A DNA stretch of 64,000 bases from Kitasatospora sp. GP82 (GCF_029892105.1 NZ_JARZAJ010000015.1:1-64000); one strand, 5' to 3'. Shown: positions 52,347 to 61,580, counted from the stretch's first letter. Translations and numbers: made by a program. Notes: a model not told the origin generated them from the letters alone.

Positions 52347-54400
52347 CCACGGCCGTAGAGACGGATCTTCTGACGGTCAGCGACCTGACGGTGGACTTCG
52401 CCGGCGTCCCTGCCGTGCGCGGCGTGGACCTGCGGCTGCGGCGCGGCGAGACACTGGGCATCGTCGGCGAGTCCGGCTCGGGCAAGTCCGTCACATCGTT
52501 GGCGATTCTGGGCCTGCTGCCCGGCACCGCGGCGGTGAGCGGCTCGGTGAAGCTGGACGGGCGCGAGCTGGTCGGCCTGCCCAACAAGGAACTCTCCGCG
52601 ATCCGGGGCCGAAAGGTGGCGATGGTCTTCCAGGACCCGCTCTCCGCCTTCACGCCGGTCTACCGGATCGGCGACCAGATCGTCGAGGCCCTGCGCATCC
52701 ACCAGGACCTGGACAGGGCGGCGGCGCGCAAGCGGGCCGCCGAACTCCTCGACCTGGTCGGCATACCCTCGCCCGACCGAGCCCTCGACAGCTTCCCGCA
52801 CGAGTTCTCCGGCGGTATGCGCCAGCGCGCGATGATCGCGATGGCCATCGCCAACGATCCCGACATCCTGCTCGCCGACGAGCCCACCACCGCCCTCGAC
52901 GTCACCATCCAGGCCCAGGTCCTGGACGTGCTGCGCACCGCGCAGCGGGAGACCGGCGCGGCACTGGTGCTGGTCAGCCACGACCTCGGCGTGATCGCCG
53001 GGATGGCCGACCGGGTCGCGGTGATGTACGCCGGGCGCGTGGTCGAAACGGCAGGCGTGGACGAGCTGTTCGCACGCCCGCAGCACCCGTACACCCTCGG
53101 CCTGATCGGCGCCGTGCCCCGGCTGGACACCAGCGGCGGACCACTGGTCCCGATCCCCGGCGGGCCGCCCTCGCTCGCGGCGCTGCCGCCCGGCTGCCCC
53201 TTCGCCGCCCGCTGCCCGCTCGCCGAGGACCGCTGCCGCACCGTCGAGCCCGAGCTCCTCGGGCGACCGGACGCAGACGGCCACCTGGCCGCCTGCGTCC
53301 GGTCGGCCGAGCTGGCGGAGCGTGCCCCCGCACCCAGCGAGGTCTACCCGGTGCCCGAGGTGGCGCCCGCCGTCGCCGACACCGCGGTTCGGGAGGATCG
53401 GGAGCCGGTGCTCAGGGTCAGCGGGCTGACCAAGACCTTCCCGGTGCTCAAGGGCAGCGTGTTCAAGCGGAAGGTCGGCGAGGTCTACGCCGTGGACGGC
53501 GTCGAGCTGGACATCCGGCGCGGCGAGACACTGGGGCTGGTCGGCGAGTCCGGGTCGGGCAAGTCCACCACGCTCTTCGAGCTGCTGCACCTCGCCAAGC
53601 CCGAGGCCGGACGGATCGAACTCCTCGGGCAGGACACCGCGCAGCTCGACCGGGCAAGCGCCCACCGGCTGCGGTCCGACATCCAGATCGTCTTCCAGGA
53701 CCCGATGGCCAGCCTCGATCCGAGGATGCCGATCTCGGACATCATCGCCGAGCCGCTGCTGGCCCAGGGAGCGGCGCGCGAGCTGATCGCCAGGCGCGTA
53801 CCCGAGCTGCTGCGCCAGGTCGGGCTCGAACCCGCCCACGCCTCGCGCTACCCGCACCAGTTCTCGGGCGGGCAGCGCCAGCGGATCTCGATCGCGCGGG
53901 CACTGGCCGTGTCGCCGCAGCTGCTGGTCCTGGACGAGCCGGTGTCGGCGCTCGACGTGTCCGTACAGGCGGGCGTGCTCAACCTGCTGCAACAGCTCAA
54001 GGCCGAGCTCGGGCTTGCGTACCTCTTCGTCTCGCACGACCTCTCGGTGATCCGGCACCTCTCCGACCGGGTGAGCGTGATGTACCTGGGGCGGACGGTC
54101 GAAGCGGGTGCGGTGGACGCGGTCTTCGAACAGCCCAGGCACCCGTACACCCGGGCGCTGCTCTCGGCCGTCCCGTTGCCCGATCCGGCCGCCGAGCGCA
54201 ACCGGACGCGCATCCTGCTGGCCGGCGACCCGCCCTCCCCCACCGAACGCCGCACCGGCTGCCCCTTCCGTGCCCGCTGCCCCGTCTACGCCGCCCTCCC
54301 CGCCACCCGCCACGCCCGCTGCGAGACGGAGACACCCGTCCTCACCGAAGCCGCTCCCGGCCAGGACCACACCGCCGCCTGCCACTACCCGGAGGCGTAG
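52343..54400 (+). CDS. fused oligopeptide ABC transporter ATPases (DppD-DppF type)
   Basis: The 685-residue protein joins both ATPase subunits. Domain 1 (residues 1-340) has Walker A GESGSGKSV, signature FSGGMRQRA and Walker B LLADEPTTALD. Domain 2 (from about 350) has Walker A GESGSGKST, signature FSGGQRQRI and Walker B LVLDEPVSALD. Both end with the oligopeptide C-terminal module containing a Cys pattern (GCPFAARCPLAEDRC and GCPFRARCPVYA). Fusion of the two halves is common in actinobacteria. The start GTG overlaps the permease stop. Confidence 0.95.
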   Translation: MTTAVETDLLTVSDLTVDFAGVPAVRGVDLRLRRGETLGIVGESGSGKSVTSLAILGLLPGTAAVSGSVKLDGRELVGLPNKELSAIRGRKVAMVFQDPLSAFTPVYRIGDQIVEALRIHQDLDRAAARKRAAELLDLVGIPSPDRALDSFPHEFSGGMRQRAMIAMAIANDPDILLADEPTTALDVTIQAQVLDVLRTAQRETGAALVLVSHDLGVIAGMADRVAVMYAGRVVETAGVDELFARPQHPYTLGLIGAVPRLDTSGGPLVPIPGGPPSLAALPPGCPFAARCPLAEDRCRTVEPELLGRPDADGHLAACVRSAELAERAPAPSEVYPVPEVAPAVADTAVREDREPVLRVSGLTKTFPVLKGSVFKRKVGEVYAVDGVELDIRRGETLGLVGESGSGKSTTLFELLHLAKPEAGRIELLGQDTAQLDRASAHRLRSDIQIVFQDPMASLDPRMPISDIIAEPLLAQGAARELIARRVPELLRQVGLEPAHASRYPHQFSGGQRQRISIARALAVSPQLLVLDEPVSALDVSVQAGVLNLLQQLKAELGLAYLFVSHDLSVIRHLSDRVSVMYLGRTVEAGAVDAVFEQPRHPYTRALLSAVPLPDPAAERNRTRILLAGDPPSPTERRTGCPFRARCPVYAALPATRHARCETETPVLTEAAPGQDHTAACHYPEA

Positions 54401-54501
54401 CGGGGGCGAGGCTCCCGGCCCCGCCGGGGCTACCTGCGGTGACCGTCCGCTCACGATTCGGAGATTCGCGCGAAATCGCGTAAAGTCTTCGACGTCAGCA
54501 A

Positions 54502-54575
54502 GCGCCGCTAGCTCAGTTGGTTAGAGCAGCTGACTCTTAATCAGCGGGTCCGGGGTTCGAGTCCCTGGCGGCGCA
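54502..54575 (+). tRNA. tRNA-Lys (CTT), copy 3
   Basis: This copy is identical to the other three tRNA-Lys genes. Upstream TTCGGA, an 18-base spacer and TAAAGT give a promoter; the sequence TCAGCAAG before it differs in one base from the other copies. Confidence 0.97.
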
Positions 54576-54582
54576 CAGACAA

Positions 54583-54622
54583 GCCTGAGGGCCTCTCCAC
54601 TTCGATGGAGGGGCCCTCAGGC
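54583..54622. terminator. terminator after tRNA-Lys copy 3
   Basis: GCCTGAGGGCCTCTCCA and TGGAGGGGCCCTCAGGC form a hairpin with a small loop, followed by GTTTCC. Some base changes against the other copies are compensated in the stem. Confidence 0.8.
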
Positions 54623-54634
54623 GTTTCCGGTCCT

Positions 54635-54838
54635 GAATGTTTCGATCTCTTGAACCAGCATGAACTCTGCCTTGCATTTTAAGGATGAGCAGCTTTTCAT
54701 GCATAGGATCCAAGGCAGGCGTCATCGCGCCCCCTCCCACCGTCTGCCACCCCTGGATCGGTCTCGGTGGACCCCTGGGTGATCGAGGCCGCGCAGCTGA
54801 CGGGCAACCTGCTGGCCCGCAAGGTGCTGCGCCGCTAG
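54635..54838. other. AT-rich remnant and truncated gene end beside tRNA-Lys copy 3
   Basis: About 80 bases (54635-54715) drop to roughly 45% GC, with CATTTTAAGG and TTTTCATGCATAGG, far below the surroundings. Inverted repeats CTGCCTTG/CAAGGCAG and GCATGAA/TTCATGC flank its core. A plus-strand end, VDPWVIEAAQLTGNLLARKV then LRR-stop, finishes at 54838 without a gene to start it. This looks like what remains of an element or an insertion/excision event at the tRNA. Confidence 0.45.
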
Positions 54839-55728
54839 GCAGGTGAGCGGGCGGCCAGGATCGCGGCGGCCACCGCATCCGGCCGGTCGAACATCAGCAG
54901 GTGCCCCACCGGGGCCACCGTACGGAACTCGGCCCCGAGCAAGTCCGCGAGAGAGCGCTGCGCCTGGAGCCAGCGCCGGTTGCGCCGCGAGCCCCCGCCG
55001 TCGTCGGCCGCCAGCACGGTGACCGGCACCGGCGGCAGCGGGGCTCTGTGGCGCAGCTCGGCGAGCTGGGCGGCGACATCCAGGTAGGCGGCGTTCTCCC
55101 GCAGGGCCGCCCGCAGCGCCCGACTCGGCCGATAGCAGCGGCGGACCAGCTCGACCGGCGCCGGATCCGCACGCCGGACGGTACTCATCCGGGCGACCGT
55201 CCGGCGTCCGACCGGTCCGAACAGGTACGGGATCGCGAGTGCGCGAGCCGCCTGGGCGAGCGCACGGGCCGTCAGATCGCGCAGGCCGGGAGCGGGACGC
55301 GGTCGCGGCCCGGTCTCGACACTGCTGTCCAGCAGGACCAGCCCGGCCGTACGCTCCGGGTGGAGCCGGGCGAAGGTCTCCGCGTGGAACCCCGCGAGGG
55401 AGTGGCCCGCCACGGTGCAGCGGCCGGGCAGACCGAGGGCGTCCAGGACCTGACGGATCCGCTCCGCCTCCCGTGCCGCCGTGGGGACGAACCGCGCGGG
55501 GGCACTGAGGCCGTAGCCGGGGCGGTCGAAGCGCACCACGGTCCGATGCGGTGCGAGCAGGGCGGTGACGGCATCCCAGTCGAACCAGCTGCTTCCCAGG
55601 CCGCCGCTGAGCACACAGACCGGGCCCCGGCCCTCGGACCTGACGTACAGCGGGGTGCCGTCGATCAGGACGATCCGGGCGAGGGCCGCCTCCCGGAACG
55701 GGTCCCGGCCACCGGCCGCCACGGTCAT
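54835..55728 (-). CDS. alpha/beta hydrolase
   Basis: The 297-residue enzyme has the alpha/beta-hydrolase fold. RGPVCVLSGGLGSSWFDW near residue 37 is the oxyanion loop, Ser lies in VAGHSLAGF (near residue 112), and a C-terminal His is in VAPVGHLLMFDRPDAV. The ester or peptide substrate is unknown. The ATG at 55728 (MTVAAGG) overlaps the stop of the small gene upstream (ATGA), which supports it. A longer frame upstream is open without support. Confidence 0.88.
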   Translation of the reverse strand: MTVAAGGRDPFREAALARIVLIDGTPLYVRSEGRGPVCVLSGGLGSSWFDWDAVTALLAPHRTVVRFDRPGYGLSAPARFVPTAAREAERIRQVLDALGLPGRCTVAGHSLAGFHAETFARLHPERTAGLVLLDSSVETGPRPRPAPGLRDLTARALAQAARALAIPYLFGPVGRRTVARMSTVRRADPAPVELVRRCYRPSRALRAALRENAAYLDVAAQLAELRHRAPLPPVPVTVLAADDGGGSRRNRRWLQAQRSLADLLGAEFRTVAPVGHLLMFDRPDAVAAAILAARSPA

Positions 55729-55958
55729 GCCTGATCGTCCGTCCGGCGCACGGCCGGGGAGGACGAGGCCGACGCCCGCACACTGCGCGCGAGCACGGCC
55801 GGCCAGAGCGCCACCAGCAGCACCTGGAGCCGCTGACCGGCACCGAGCGACCACACCCCCCGCCCTGCCTGGAAGGCGGAGCACGGGCGGCTGCGGGGCC
55901 GGACGCCGGGAACCGCGTCGTCGGGCTCGGGACGGTCGGGCTCAGGAGAACTGGGCAC
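55725..55958 (-). CDS. small hypothetical protein coupled to the hydrolase
   Basis: A 77-residue frame starts at GTG (55958) after AGGGTGG and ends overlapping the hydrolase ATG. The first half is Pro/Asp/Glu-rich and the second half has one hydrophobic stretch, RLQVLLVALWPAVLARSVRA, that may contact the membrane. I do not recognise it. Coupling with the hydrolase is the main reason to accept it. Confidence 0.5.
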   Translation of the reverse strand: MPSSPEPDRPEPDDAVPGVRPRSRPCSAFQAGRGVWSLGAGQRLQVLLVALWPAVLARSVRASASSSPAVRRTDDQA

Positions 55959-56060
55959 CAAACCACCCTAATGTCCACAAGCAGGACATCTTCCGATGCG
56001 GGCCGGGAGGCCCGGTTCGGACCATCCCGTCGGACCGTGTATTGTTCTCCAGGTCAGCAG

Positions 56061-56134
56061 GCGCCGCTAGCTCAGTTGGTTAGAGCAGCTGACTCTTAAT
56101 CAGCGGGTCCGGGGTTCGAGTCCCTGGCGGCGCA
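56061..56134 (+). tRNA. tRNA-Lys (CTT), copy 4
   Basis: This copy is identical to the other three. TTCGGA, an 18-base spacer and TATTGT form its promoter, ending about 20 bases upstream. Confidence 0.97.
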
Positions 56135-56141
56135 CAGACAA

Positions 56142-56181
56142 GCCTCAGGGCCTTCTCACTACGGTGAGGAGGCCCTGAGGC
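56142..56181. terminator. terminator after tRNA-Lys copy 4
   Basis: GCCTCAGGGCCTTCTCAC and GTGAGGAGGCCCTGAGGC form a hairpin with one G-U or mismatch and a 4-base loop, followed by TTTTCC. It has the best T-tract of the four. Confidence 0.85.
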
Positions 56182-56353
56182 TTTTCCGGCTTCCACCGCG
56201 TCAGGGACACCCCGGTCCAGTTACAGGATCGTGAAACAAAACGGGACAAAGGTCCCTAACATCTGACAAGGACCTCAGGCAGGCTGATTCGGTCTGCCGT
56301 CCATCCCAGATCGCGTGAGCAACTGTCACAGGGCTCGCTGGAAAGGCTCTACG

Positions 56354-58681
56354 TTGCCGCGCACCTCGACCACCGGCCGCCGCCCGCTGTCCCTCCGCCG
56401 CCGCGCCCCGCGCCCCGGGCGGCCGCGCCGGACCGGCTGGCGCAGACTGATACCCACCTGGCGGCTGACCCTGCTCGGCCTGGTCACCGCCGTCGTGCTC
56501 GGGGTCGGACTGTTCGTACTGGGCCTCACCCTGGTCAAGGTCCCGGACGCACATGCCGCCGCCACCGCGCAGAGCAACACCTGGCTCTACCAGGACGGCA
56601 CGCTGATCGCCCGCACCGGACAGACCAACCGGCAGAACGTCGGCCTCGACAAGGTCTCCCCCGCCGCCCAGCACGCCGCCCTCGCCGCCGAGGACCGGAA
56701 CTTCTACCACGAGGGCGCGGTCAATCTGAAGGGCCTGACCAGGGCCGCCGTGAACACCGCCACCGGCCAGGCCACCCAGGGCGGATCGACGATCACCCAG
56801 CAGTACGTCAAGAACACCTATCTCAACCAGAAGCAGACCGTCAGCCGCAAGGTGAAGGAACTCTTCATCGCGCTCAAGGTGGACGCCACCCAGAGCAAGG
56901 ACGAGATCCTCTCCGGGTACCTCAACACCTCGTACTACGGCCGCGGCGCGTACGGCATACAGGCCGCCGCACAGGCGTACTTCGGCATAGACGCCAGCCG
57001 GCTGAACCCCGCGCAGGGTGCCTACCTGGCCGCCCTGCTCAACGCGCCGAGCGCGTACGACGTCTCGACCGCGACGGCCAAGGGCAAGCAGAACGCGGTC
57101 AACCGCTGGAACTACGTGCTCGACGGCATGGTCCAGCAGAACTGGCTCTCCGCCGACGAACGCGCCGCCGTCACCTTCCCCAAGGTGCAGGAACCGCAGA
57201 GCGCTCCCGGCCTGTCCGGCCAGGCGGGCTACCTGGTCGGCACCGCGACGGACTACCTGACCTCGCACGGGATCGTCAGCGACGCGGCGCTCGCCCAGGG
57301 CGGCTACACCATCACGCTCACCGTCGACGCCAAGCGCGAGCAGGACCTTCAGGACGCCGTCCAGCAGCAGCTCACCGACAAGCTCTCGCCCGGGCAGCGG
57401 AAGAAGGACGCCGACGCCCAGGCCGGCGCCGCCTCGGTGGACCCGAAGACGGGCGCGGTGGTGGCGCTCTACGGCGGCGCCGACGCCACAAAGCACTGGG
57501 TCGACAACGCCACCCGGGCGGACTACCAGGCAGGTTCGACCTTCAAGGCGATCGCACTGGCCGCCGCCCTGGACAGCGGCGCACGCACCCAGGACGGCGT
57601 TCGGATCAGCCCCGACACGGTCTACGACGGCACCAGCGGCCGACCGGTGACCGGCGGGCGCGGCACGCCGTACGCCCCGCCGAACGAGGGCGGCACGAAC
57701 TACGGCCGGGTGACGCTCCAGCAGGCCACCGACTGGTCGGTCAACTCGGTCTTCGCCCAGCTCGCCCAGGACACCGGCCTGGAGAAGGTCCGCCGGACCG
57801 CCGTCGCCATGGGCCTGCCGGCCGACACCCCCGGGCTCGACGCCCACCCCTCGATCCCGCTCGGCACCGCCACGCCCAGCGTGCTCGACATGGCCGGGGC
57901 GTACGCCACCCTCGACAACGACGGGCAGCAGATCACCCCCTGGGTCGTGAAGTCGCTCCAGCACGAGGGCGAGCAGGTCAACCTGCCCGCACCCAAGGCG
58001 ACCCAGGCGATCGGCAAGGGCGCCGCGCAGGCCGTCACCAGCATGCTGCAGGGCGTCGTGAGCGACCCGGGCGGCACCGGTTACCGTGCACAGGCGCTCG
58101 GCCGGCCGACGGCGGGCAAGACCGGTACCACCGACAACTCCAGGTCGGTGTGGTTCGTCGGCTACACGCCCGAGCTGGTGACCTCGGTCGCGCTGTTCGG
58201 CCAGGACCCGTCGAGCGGCGCCCAGGTCACCCTGGACGGGGTCGGCGGCGTCTCGGCCGCGGCCGGTGGCAAGTTCCCGACCCAGGTCTGGACGGCCTAC
58301 ATGAAGGCAGCCCTCTCCGGGCAGCCGGTGAGCGACTTCGACGGCTCCCCGGACAACCCGCTGCTGTCGGGCCCATCGGGCTCGGGCTCCTCGACCGGTC
58401 CGTCCAGCACTCCGTCCAACGGCACGTCGAGCACTCCGGCCGCCGGGGCGGTCACGCCTTCACCGTCCGCGCCGTCCGCGCCTGCGGGCGGGTCCGGCAC
58501 CGGGGCGTCGTCCGGCGGTTCGAGCTCCGGTGGCAGCAGCTCCTCGCCCACGAGCCGGCCCACTCCCAGGCCCTTCCCGACCCGCGCCGCGACACCCAAG
58601 CCGGACCCGACGGTCCAGCCGACCACCACGCCCGCCCCGGGCCCCAGCGGGCAACCGAACACCCAGCTGCAGACGGGTTAG
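56354..58681 (+). CDS. bifunctional penicillin-binding protein (GT51 transglycosylase + transpeptidase)
   Basis: The protein of about 775 residues makes peptidoglycan at the cell surface. A cytoplasmic Arg-rich tail and one membrane helix (LTLLGLVTAVVLGVGLFVLG) are followed by the GT51 domain (AAEDRNFYHEGAVNLKG with the catalytic Glu, then GGSTITQQYVKNTYL). The transpeptidase has its SxxK in AGSTFKAI, SxN in DWSVNSVF and KTGTT. The end is a long Ser/Gly/Pro/Thr-rich tail. The TTG at 56354 is chosen because GGAAAGG lies 7 bases before it; the GTG at 56315 has no such site. Strand change from the hydrolase suggests an independent promoter. Confidence 0.94.
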   Translation: MPRTSTTGRRPLSLRRRAPRPGRPRRTGWRRLIPTWRLTLLGLVTAVVLGVGLFVLGLTLVKVPDAHAAATAQSNTWLYQDGTLIARTGQTNRQNVGLDKVSPAAQHAALAAEDRNFYHEGAVNLKGLTRAAVNTATGQATQGGSTITQQYVKNTYLNQKQTVSRKVKELFIALKVDATQSKDEILSGYLNTSYYGRGAYGIQAAAQAYFGIDASRLNPAQGAYLAALLNAPSAYDVSTATAKGKQNAVNRWNYVLDGMVQQNWLSADERAAVTFPKVQEPQSAPGLSGQAGYLVGTATDYLTSHGIVSDAALAQGGYTITLTVDAKREQDLQDAVQQQLTDKLSPGQRKKDADAQAGAASVDPKTGAVVALYGGADATKHWVDNATRADYQAGSTFKAIALAAALDSGARTQDGVRISPDTVYDGTSGRPVTGGRGTPYAPPNEGGTNYGRVTLQQATDWSVNSVFAQLAQDTGLEKVRRTAVAMGLPADTPGLDAHPSIPLGTATPSVLDMAGAYATLDNDGQQITPWVVKSLQHEGEQVNLPAPKATQAIGKGAAQAVTSMLQGVVSDPGGTGYRAQALGRPTAGKTGTTDNSRSVWFVGYTPELVTSVALFGQDPSSGAQVTLDGVGGVSAAAGGKFPTQVWTAYMKAALSGQPVSDFDGSPDNPLLSGPSGSGSSTGPSSTPSNGTSSTPAAGAVTPSPSAPSAPAGGSGTGASSGGSSSGGSSSSPTSRPTPRPFPTRAATPKPDPTVQPTTTPAPGPSGQPNTQLQTG

Positions 58682-58768
58682 GCACCCGGCGGGCCGCTCC
58701 CCGGCACGCCCGACCGTCCGCTGCGGAAGGCCCGCCGAAAGTGCAGGACCAAAAAGCGAGATAGCACC

Positions 58769-58803
58769 TTACCCAGAGCGCTGTCGGCTGGCAGAATGCG
58801 TCG
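58769..58803 (+). promoter_or_regulatory. candidate promoter of the EamA transporter gene
   Basis: TTACCC (58769-58774), a 17-base spacer and CAGAAT (58792-58797) lie six bases before the ATG. No ribosome binding site follows, so the transcript may be leaderless. Confidence 0.45.
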
Positions 58804-59913
58804 ATGCACAGCTCCAAGTCCACCGCCGGCGCCATGGCCGGACGTCTCGGCCTCCCCCTCGCGCTGGTCTCCGCATTCGCCTTCGGCGGGTCCGGCACAG
58901 CGGCGAAGCCGCTGATCGAGGCGGGTCTCTCACCCCTGCACGTGGTCTGGCTCCGGGTGACCGGCGCCGCACTGGTCCTGCTCCCGCTCGCGTACCGGCA
59001 CCGGGACGCCTTCCGCCGGCGCCCCGGTCTGCTGCTGGGCTTCGGTCTGCTCGCGGTGGCCGGTGTGCAGGCGTGCTACTTCGCCTCGCTCTCCCGGATC
59101 CCGGTCGGCGTGGCCCTCTTGATCGAGTACCTGGGCCCGCTGCTGCTGCTCGGCTACATCAAGTACGTCCAGCGGCGGCCCGTTTCGCGGGCGGCCACGA
59201 TCGGCGCCGGGGTCGCCGTGACCGGGCTGGCGTGCGTGGTCGAGATCTGGCACGGCCTGGCCTTCGACGCGCTCGGCGTGCTGTTCGGCCTGGGTGCGGC
59301 CTGCTGCCAGGTCGGCTACTTCCTGCTCGCCGACGCCGGGCGGCGGGGCGATCGGCCGGTGGACCCGATGGCCGTGAGCGCCTACGGACTCCTGATCGGC
59401 GCCATCGCGCTGACCGCGTTCACCCGCCCCTGGGAGGCGGACTGGAGCATCCTCGGCGGCCACGTGAACATGAACGGGCACAGCCTGCCCGCCCTGCTGC
59501 CCGCCGCGTGGATGGTGCTGGTAGCGACGGTGCTCGCCTATCTGACCGGGGTCGTCTCCGTCCAGTACCTGTCACCGGCCGTCGCCGCGGTGGTGGCCAA
59601 CCTGGAGGCCGTGGTCGCCACGGTGACGGCCTGGTTCCTGCTCGGCGAGCAGCTGGGCGCACCCCAGTTGGCGGGTGGCCTGCTGGTGCTGGTCGGTGCC
59701 TTCGCGGCGCAGACCAGCAAGCCCGCCGAGGCTGCCGGAGCCACGGGCGGGCCCCGATCAGGACCCGGAGCCGACCCCGCCTCCGTAGCGGCCGACATCT
59801 CCGGCGCCGGGGGCGAGGACGGGAGCACCGACGAGGCCGGGGCCGACGAGGACCTCGGAGCCGGCATCGCCGCCGGACGTCAGATACCGGTCCAGCCGAA
59901 CCAGTCGAGGTGA
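58804..59913 (+). CDS. EamA-family transporter (drug/metabolite transporter superfamily)
   Basis: The 369-residue membrane protein has ten predicted helices in two EamA repeats (LALVSAFAFGGSGTAAKPLI ... and ALGVLFGLGAACCQVGYFLL ...), with the typical LSPAVAAVVANLEAVVATVT in helix 9. It should export or import small metabolites. The last 70 residues are Gly/Ala/Asp-rich and outside the family. Its 3' end overlaps the lepB-type gene by 34 bases on the opposite strand. Confidence 0.92.
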   Translation: MHSSKSTAGAMAGRLGLPLALVSAFAFGGSGTAAKPLIEAGLSPLHVVWLRVTGAALVLLPLAYRHRDAFRRRPGLLLGFGLLAVAGVQACYFASLSRIPVGVALLIEYLGPLLLLGYIKYVQRRPVSRAATIGAGVAVTGLACVVEIWHGLAFDALGVLFGLGAACCQVGYFLLADAGRRGDRPVDPMAVSAYGLLIGAIALTAFTRPWEADWSILGGHVNMNGHSLPALLPAAWMVLVATVLAYLTGVVSVQYLSPAVAAVVANLEAVVATVTAWFLLGEQLGAPQLAGGLLVLVGAFAAQTSKPAEAAGATGGPRSGPGADPASVAADISGAGGEDGSTDEAGADEDLGAGIAAGRQIPVQPNQSR

Positions 59914-60656
59914 TTGAGCGGCCAGACCACCGCTGACGCCGGGCCGACCACGTTCGCCACCGGCACGGCGCCGCCGCCCGGCTCCTCCCGGTGGAAGCGG
60001 GAGTCGGCGGAGTCGCTGCGGTGGTCGCCCTCCACCCAGACGTAGCCCTTGGGCACGGTCACCGGGCCGAAGTCCAGACCGGCGCAGGAGTCGTCCCCGG
60101 GGTGGAGGTACGGCTCGCTCACCGGCCTGCCGTCCACCCGCAGGGTCGTGCCGCTGCACTGGACGGTCTGGCCGCCCGTCGCGATCACGCGCTTGACCAG
60201 GTAGTTGTCCCCCTTGGGCGGCAGCAGGCCGACAAAGCTCAGAGCATCCCCGACCACGCCGGACATCAGACCGGTGGCGGGCGCCTGCGGGGGCAGCCAG
60301 CCACCCGGGTCCTTGAACACCACCGGTTCACCCGCCTTCGGTTTCCACCCGAAGAGGGACACGGTCTTGTTGACGGCGACCCGATCGCCGATCCGCAGGG
60401 TGTTCTCCATCGAGCCCGAGGGGATGGTGAACACCTGGAACAGGCAGGTCTTCACGATCAACGCCACCAGGAGGCCCACCGCGACCATCACCGGCAGCTC
60501 CACCCACCACGGCCAGCGCCGACGGGCCGGCCTCGCGGGGCGCGGGGACCTGGCCCGGTGGGCATGGTGGTCCTGATGGGAGTGGCCGGTCCCGTGGGCC
60601 TGCTGGGGCCGCCCGACCTGCGGTGCGGTCGGGGCCGGTTGTGATCCAGTGGTCAC
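59880..60656 (-). CDS. lepB: signal peptidase I
   Basis: The 258-residue membrane protease removes signal peptides from exported proteins. The catalytic Ser lies in IPSGSMENTLRIGDRVAVNK (near residue 92) and the Lys in NYLVKRVIATGG (near 170), and the final box is GYVWVEGDHRSDSADSRFH. One membrane helix, MVAVGLLVALIVKTCLFQVF, precedes the Ser. Streptomycetes have several such genes; which one this is cannot be said. The GTG at 60656 is preferred over a longer start at 60848, because the extra 64 residues look non-coding, but support is weak. Confidence 0.9.
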   Translation of the reverse strand: MTTGSQPAPTAPQVGRPQQAHGTGHSHQDHHAHRARSPRPARPARRRWPWWVELPVMVAVGLLVALIVKTCLFQVFTIPSGSMENTLRIGDRVAVNKTVSLFGWKPKAGEPVVFKDPGGWLPPQAPATGLMSGVVGDALSFVGLLPPKGDNYLVKRVIATGGQTVQCSGTTLRVDGRPVSEPYLHPGDDSCAGLDFGPVTVPKGYVWVEGDHRSDSADSRFHREEPGGGAVPVANVVGPASAVVWPLNHLDWFGWTGI

Positions 60657-60956
60657 AGGCAGACCGCCTGTACGGCGGGAGCAGCCGCGCCGGCCGGCAG
60701 CGCACCGCTGCCACGGCGGGCGCCACGGCTGTGCTGCCGGCGCCGGCCGTTGTCTCGCAGGTGCCTGTGCCCGGTGCTTTGGGCCGTGCTCTGCGTCCGC
60801 TTGCGTGCCACCGGCGGACCACCTCCAGGGGAGTGGGGAAGACAGCACGCTAACGCTGCCTGCGAAGCGCCACGAAATCCGGCATTTAGCCGATGCTCAC
60901 GCAGAGCGGCTCCGAACGGTTCCAGGCGAACGCCACGGCAGCCCCCCGTGGGGGGT

Positions 60957-61301
60957 TCAGGCGCGGGCGATCGCCTCGTGGTGGCGGATCACCTCGGCGA
61001 TGATGAAGTTGAGGAACTTCTCCGCGAACACCGGATCAAGGTGGGCACCCGCCGCAAGCTCACGCAGCCGCGTGATCTGGGTGCGCTCGCGCTCCGGGTC
61101 GGCCGGCGGGAGCTTGTGCTCGGCCTTGAGCCGCCCGACCCGCTGAGTCGCCTTGAACCGCTCGGCCAGCATGTGCACGACGGCCGCATCAATATTGTCG
61201 ATGCTCTCGCGGAGACTGGTCAGTTCCTCGCGCACGGCCTCGTCGATCGCTTCGAGGGACGCGGCGGCAGAGCTGGCGGGCTCGGTGGGCTGATCAGTCA
61301 T
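60957..61301 (-). CDS. chorismate mutase (AroQ class)
   Basis: The 114-residue all-helical enzyme converts chorismate to prephenate, the branch to phenylalanine and tyrosine. LTSLRESIDNIDAAVVHMLA (residues 28-47), RFKATQRVGRLKAEHKLPPA with the Arg and Lys of the active site, and FLNFIIAEVIRHHEAIA match AroQ. The ATG at 61301 (MTDQPTEP) follows GGAG by about 10 bases; longer versions are not supported. Size is normal for monofunctional AroQ. Confidence 0.95.
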   Translation of the reverse strand: MTDQPTEPASSAAASLEAIDEAVREELTSLRESIDNIDAAVVHMLAERFKATQRVGRLKAEHKLPPADPERERTQITRLRELAAGAHLDPVFAEKFLNFIIAEVIRHHEAIARA

Positions 61302-61580
61302 CGGGGCGGCTCCGGAGGCTGGCAGTGCGGACGGCACCCGGGTGACCCACGCTCCTCCTGGACCTCCCCGGGCCTGGGCAAATCTAACAGGAGAGCGCAA
61401 AGGCGCCCTTGGAATTCGGGACATCCGTCCACTATCCGGACCGCAACCGTGAACAGCCGCAGCCGGCCGCCCGGCCTTCGGCCACTGCCGCCCGGTCGAC
61501 CCGTAGTCTTGGCACCGCATGGCACTTCATGGCCGGACGTGACGAACCAGCAGTTCCCCCATCACAGGAGGTACCTGATC

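Noticed and set aside
54537..54878. 113-codon frame ending with RDSNPGPAD
   Set aside because: It runs across tRNA-Lys copy 3 and its terminator in antisense; the end is the common tRNA-derived artefact.
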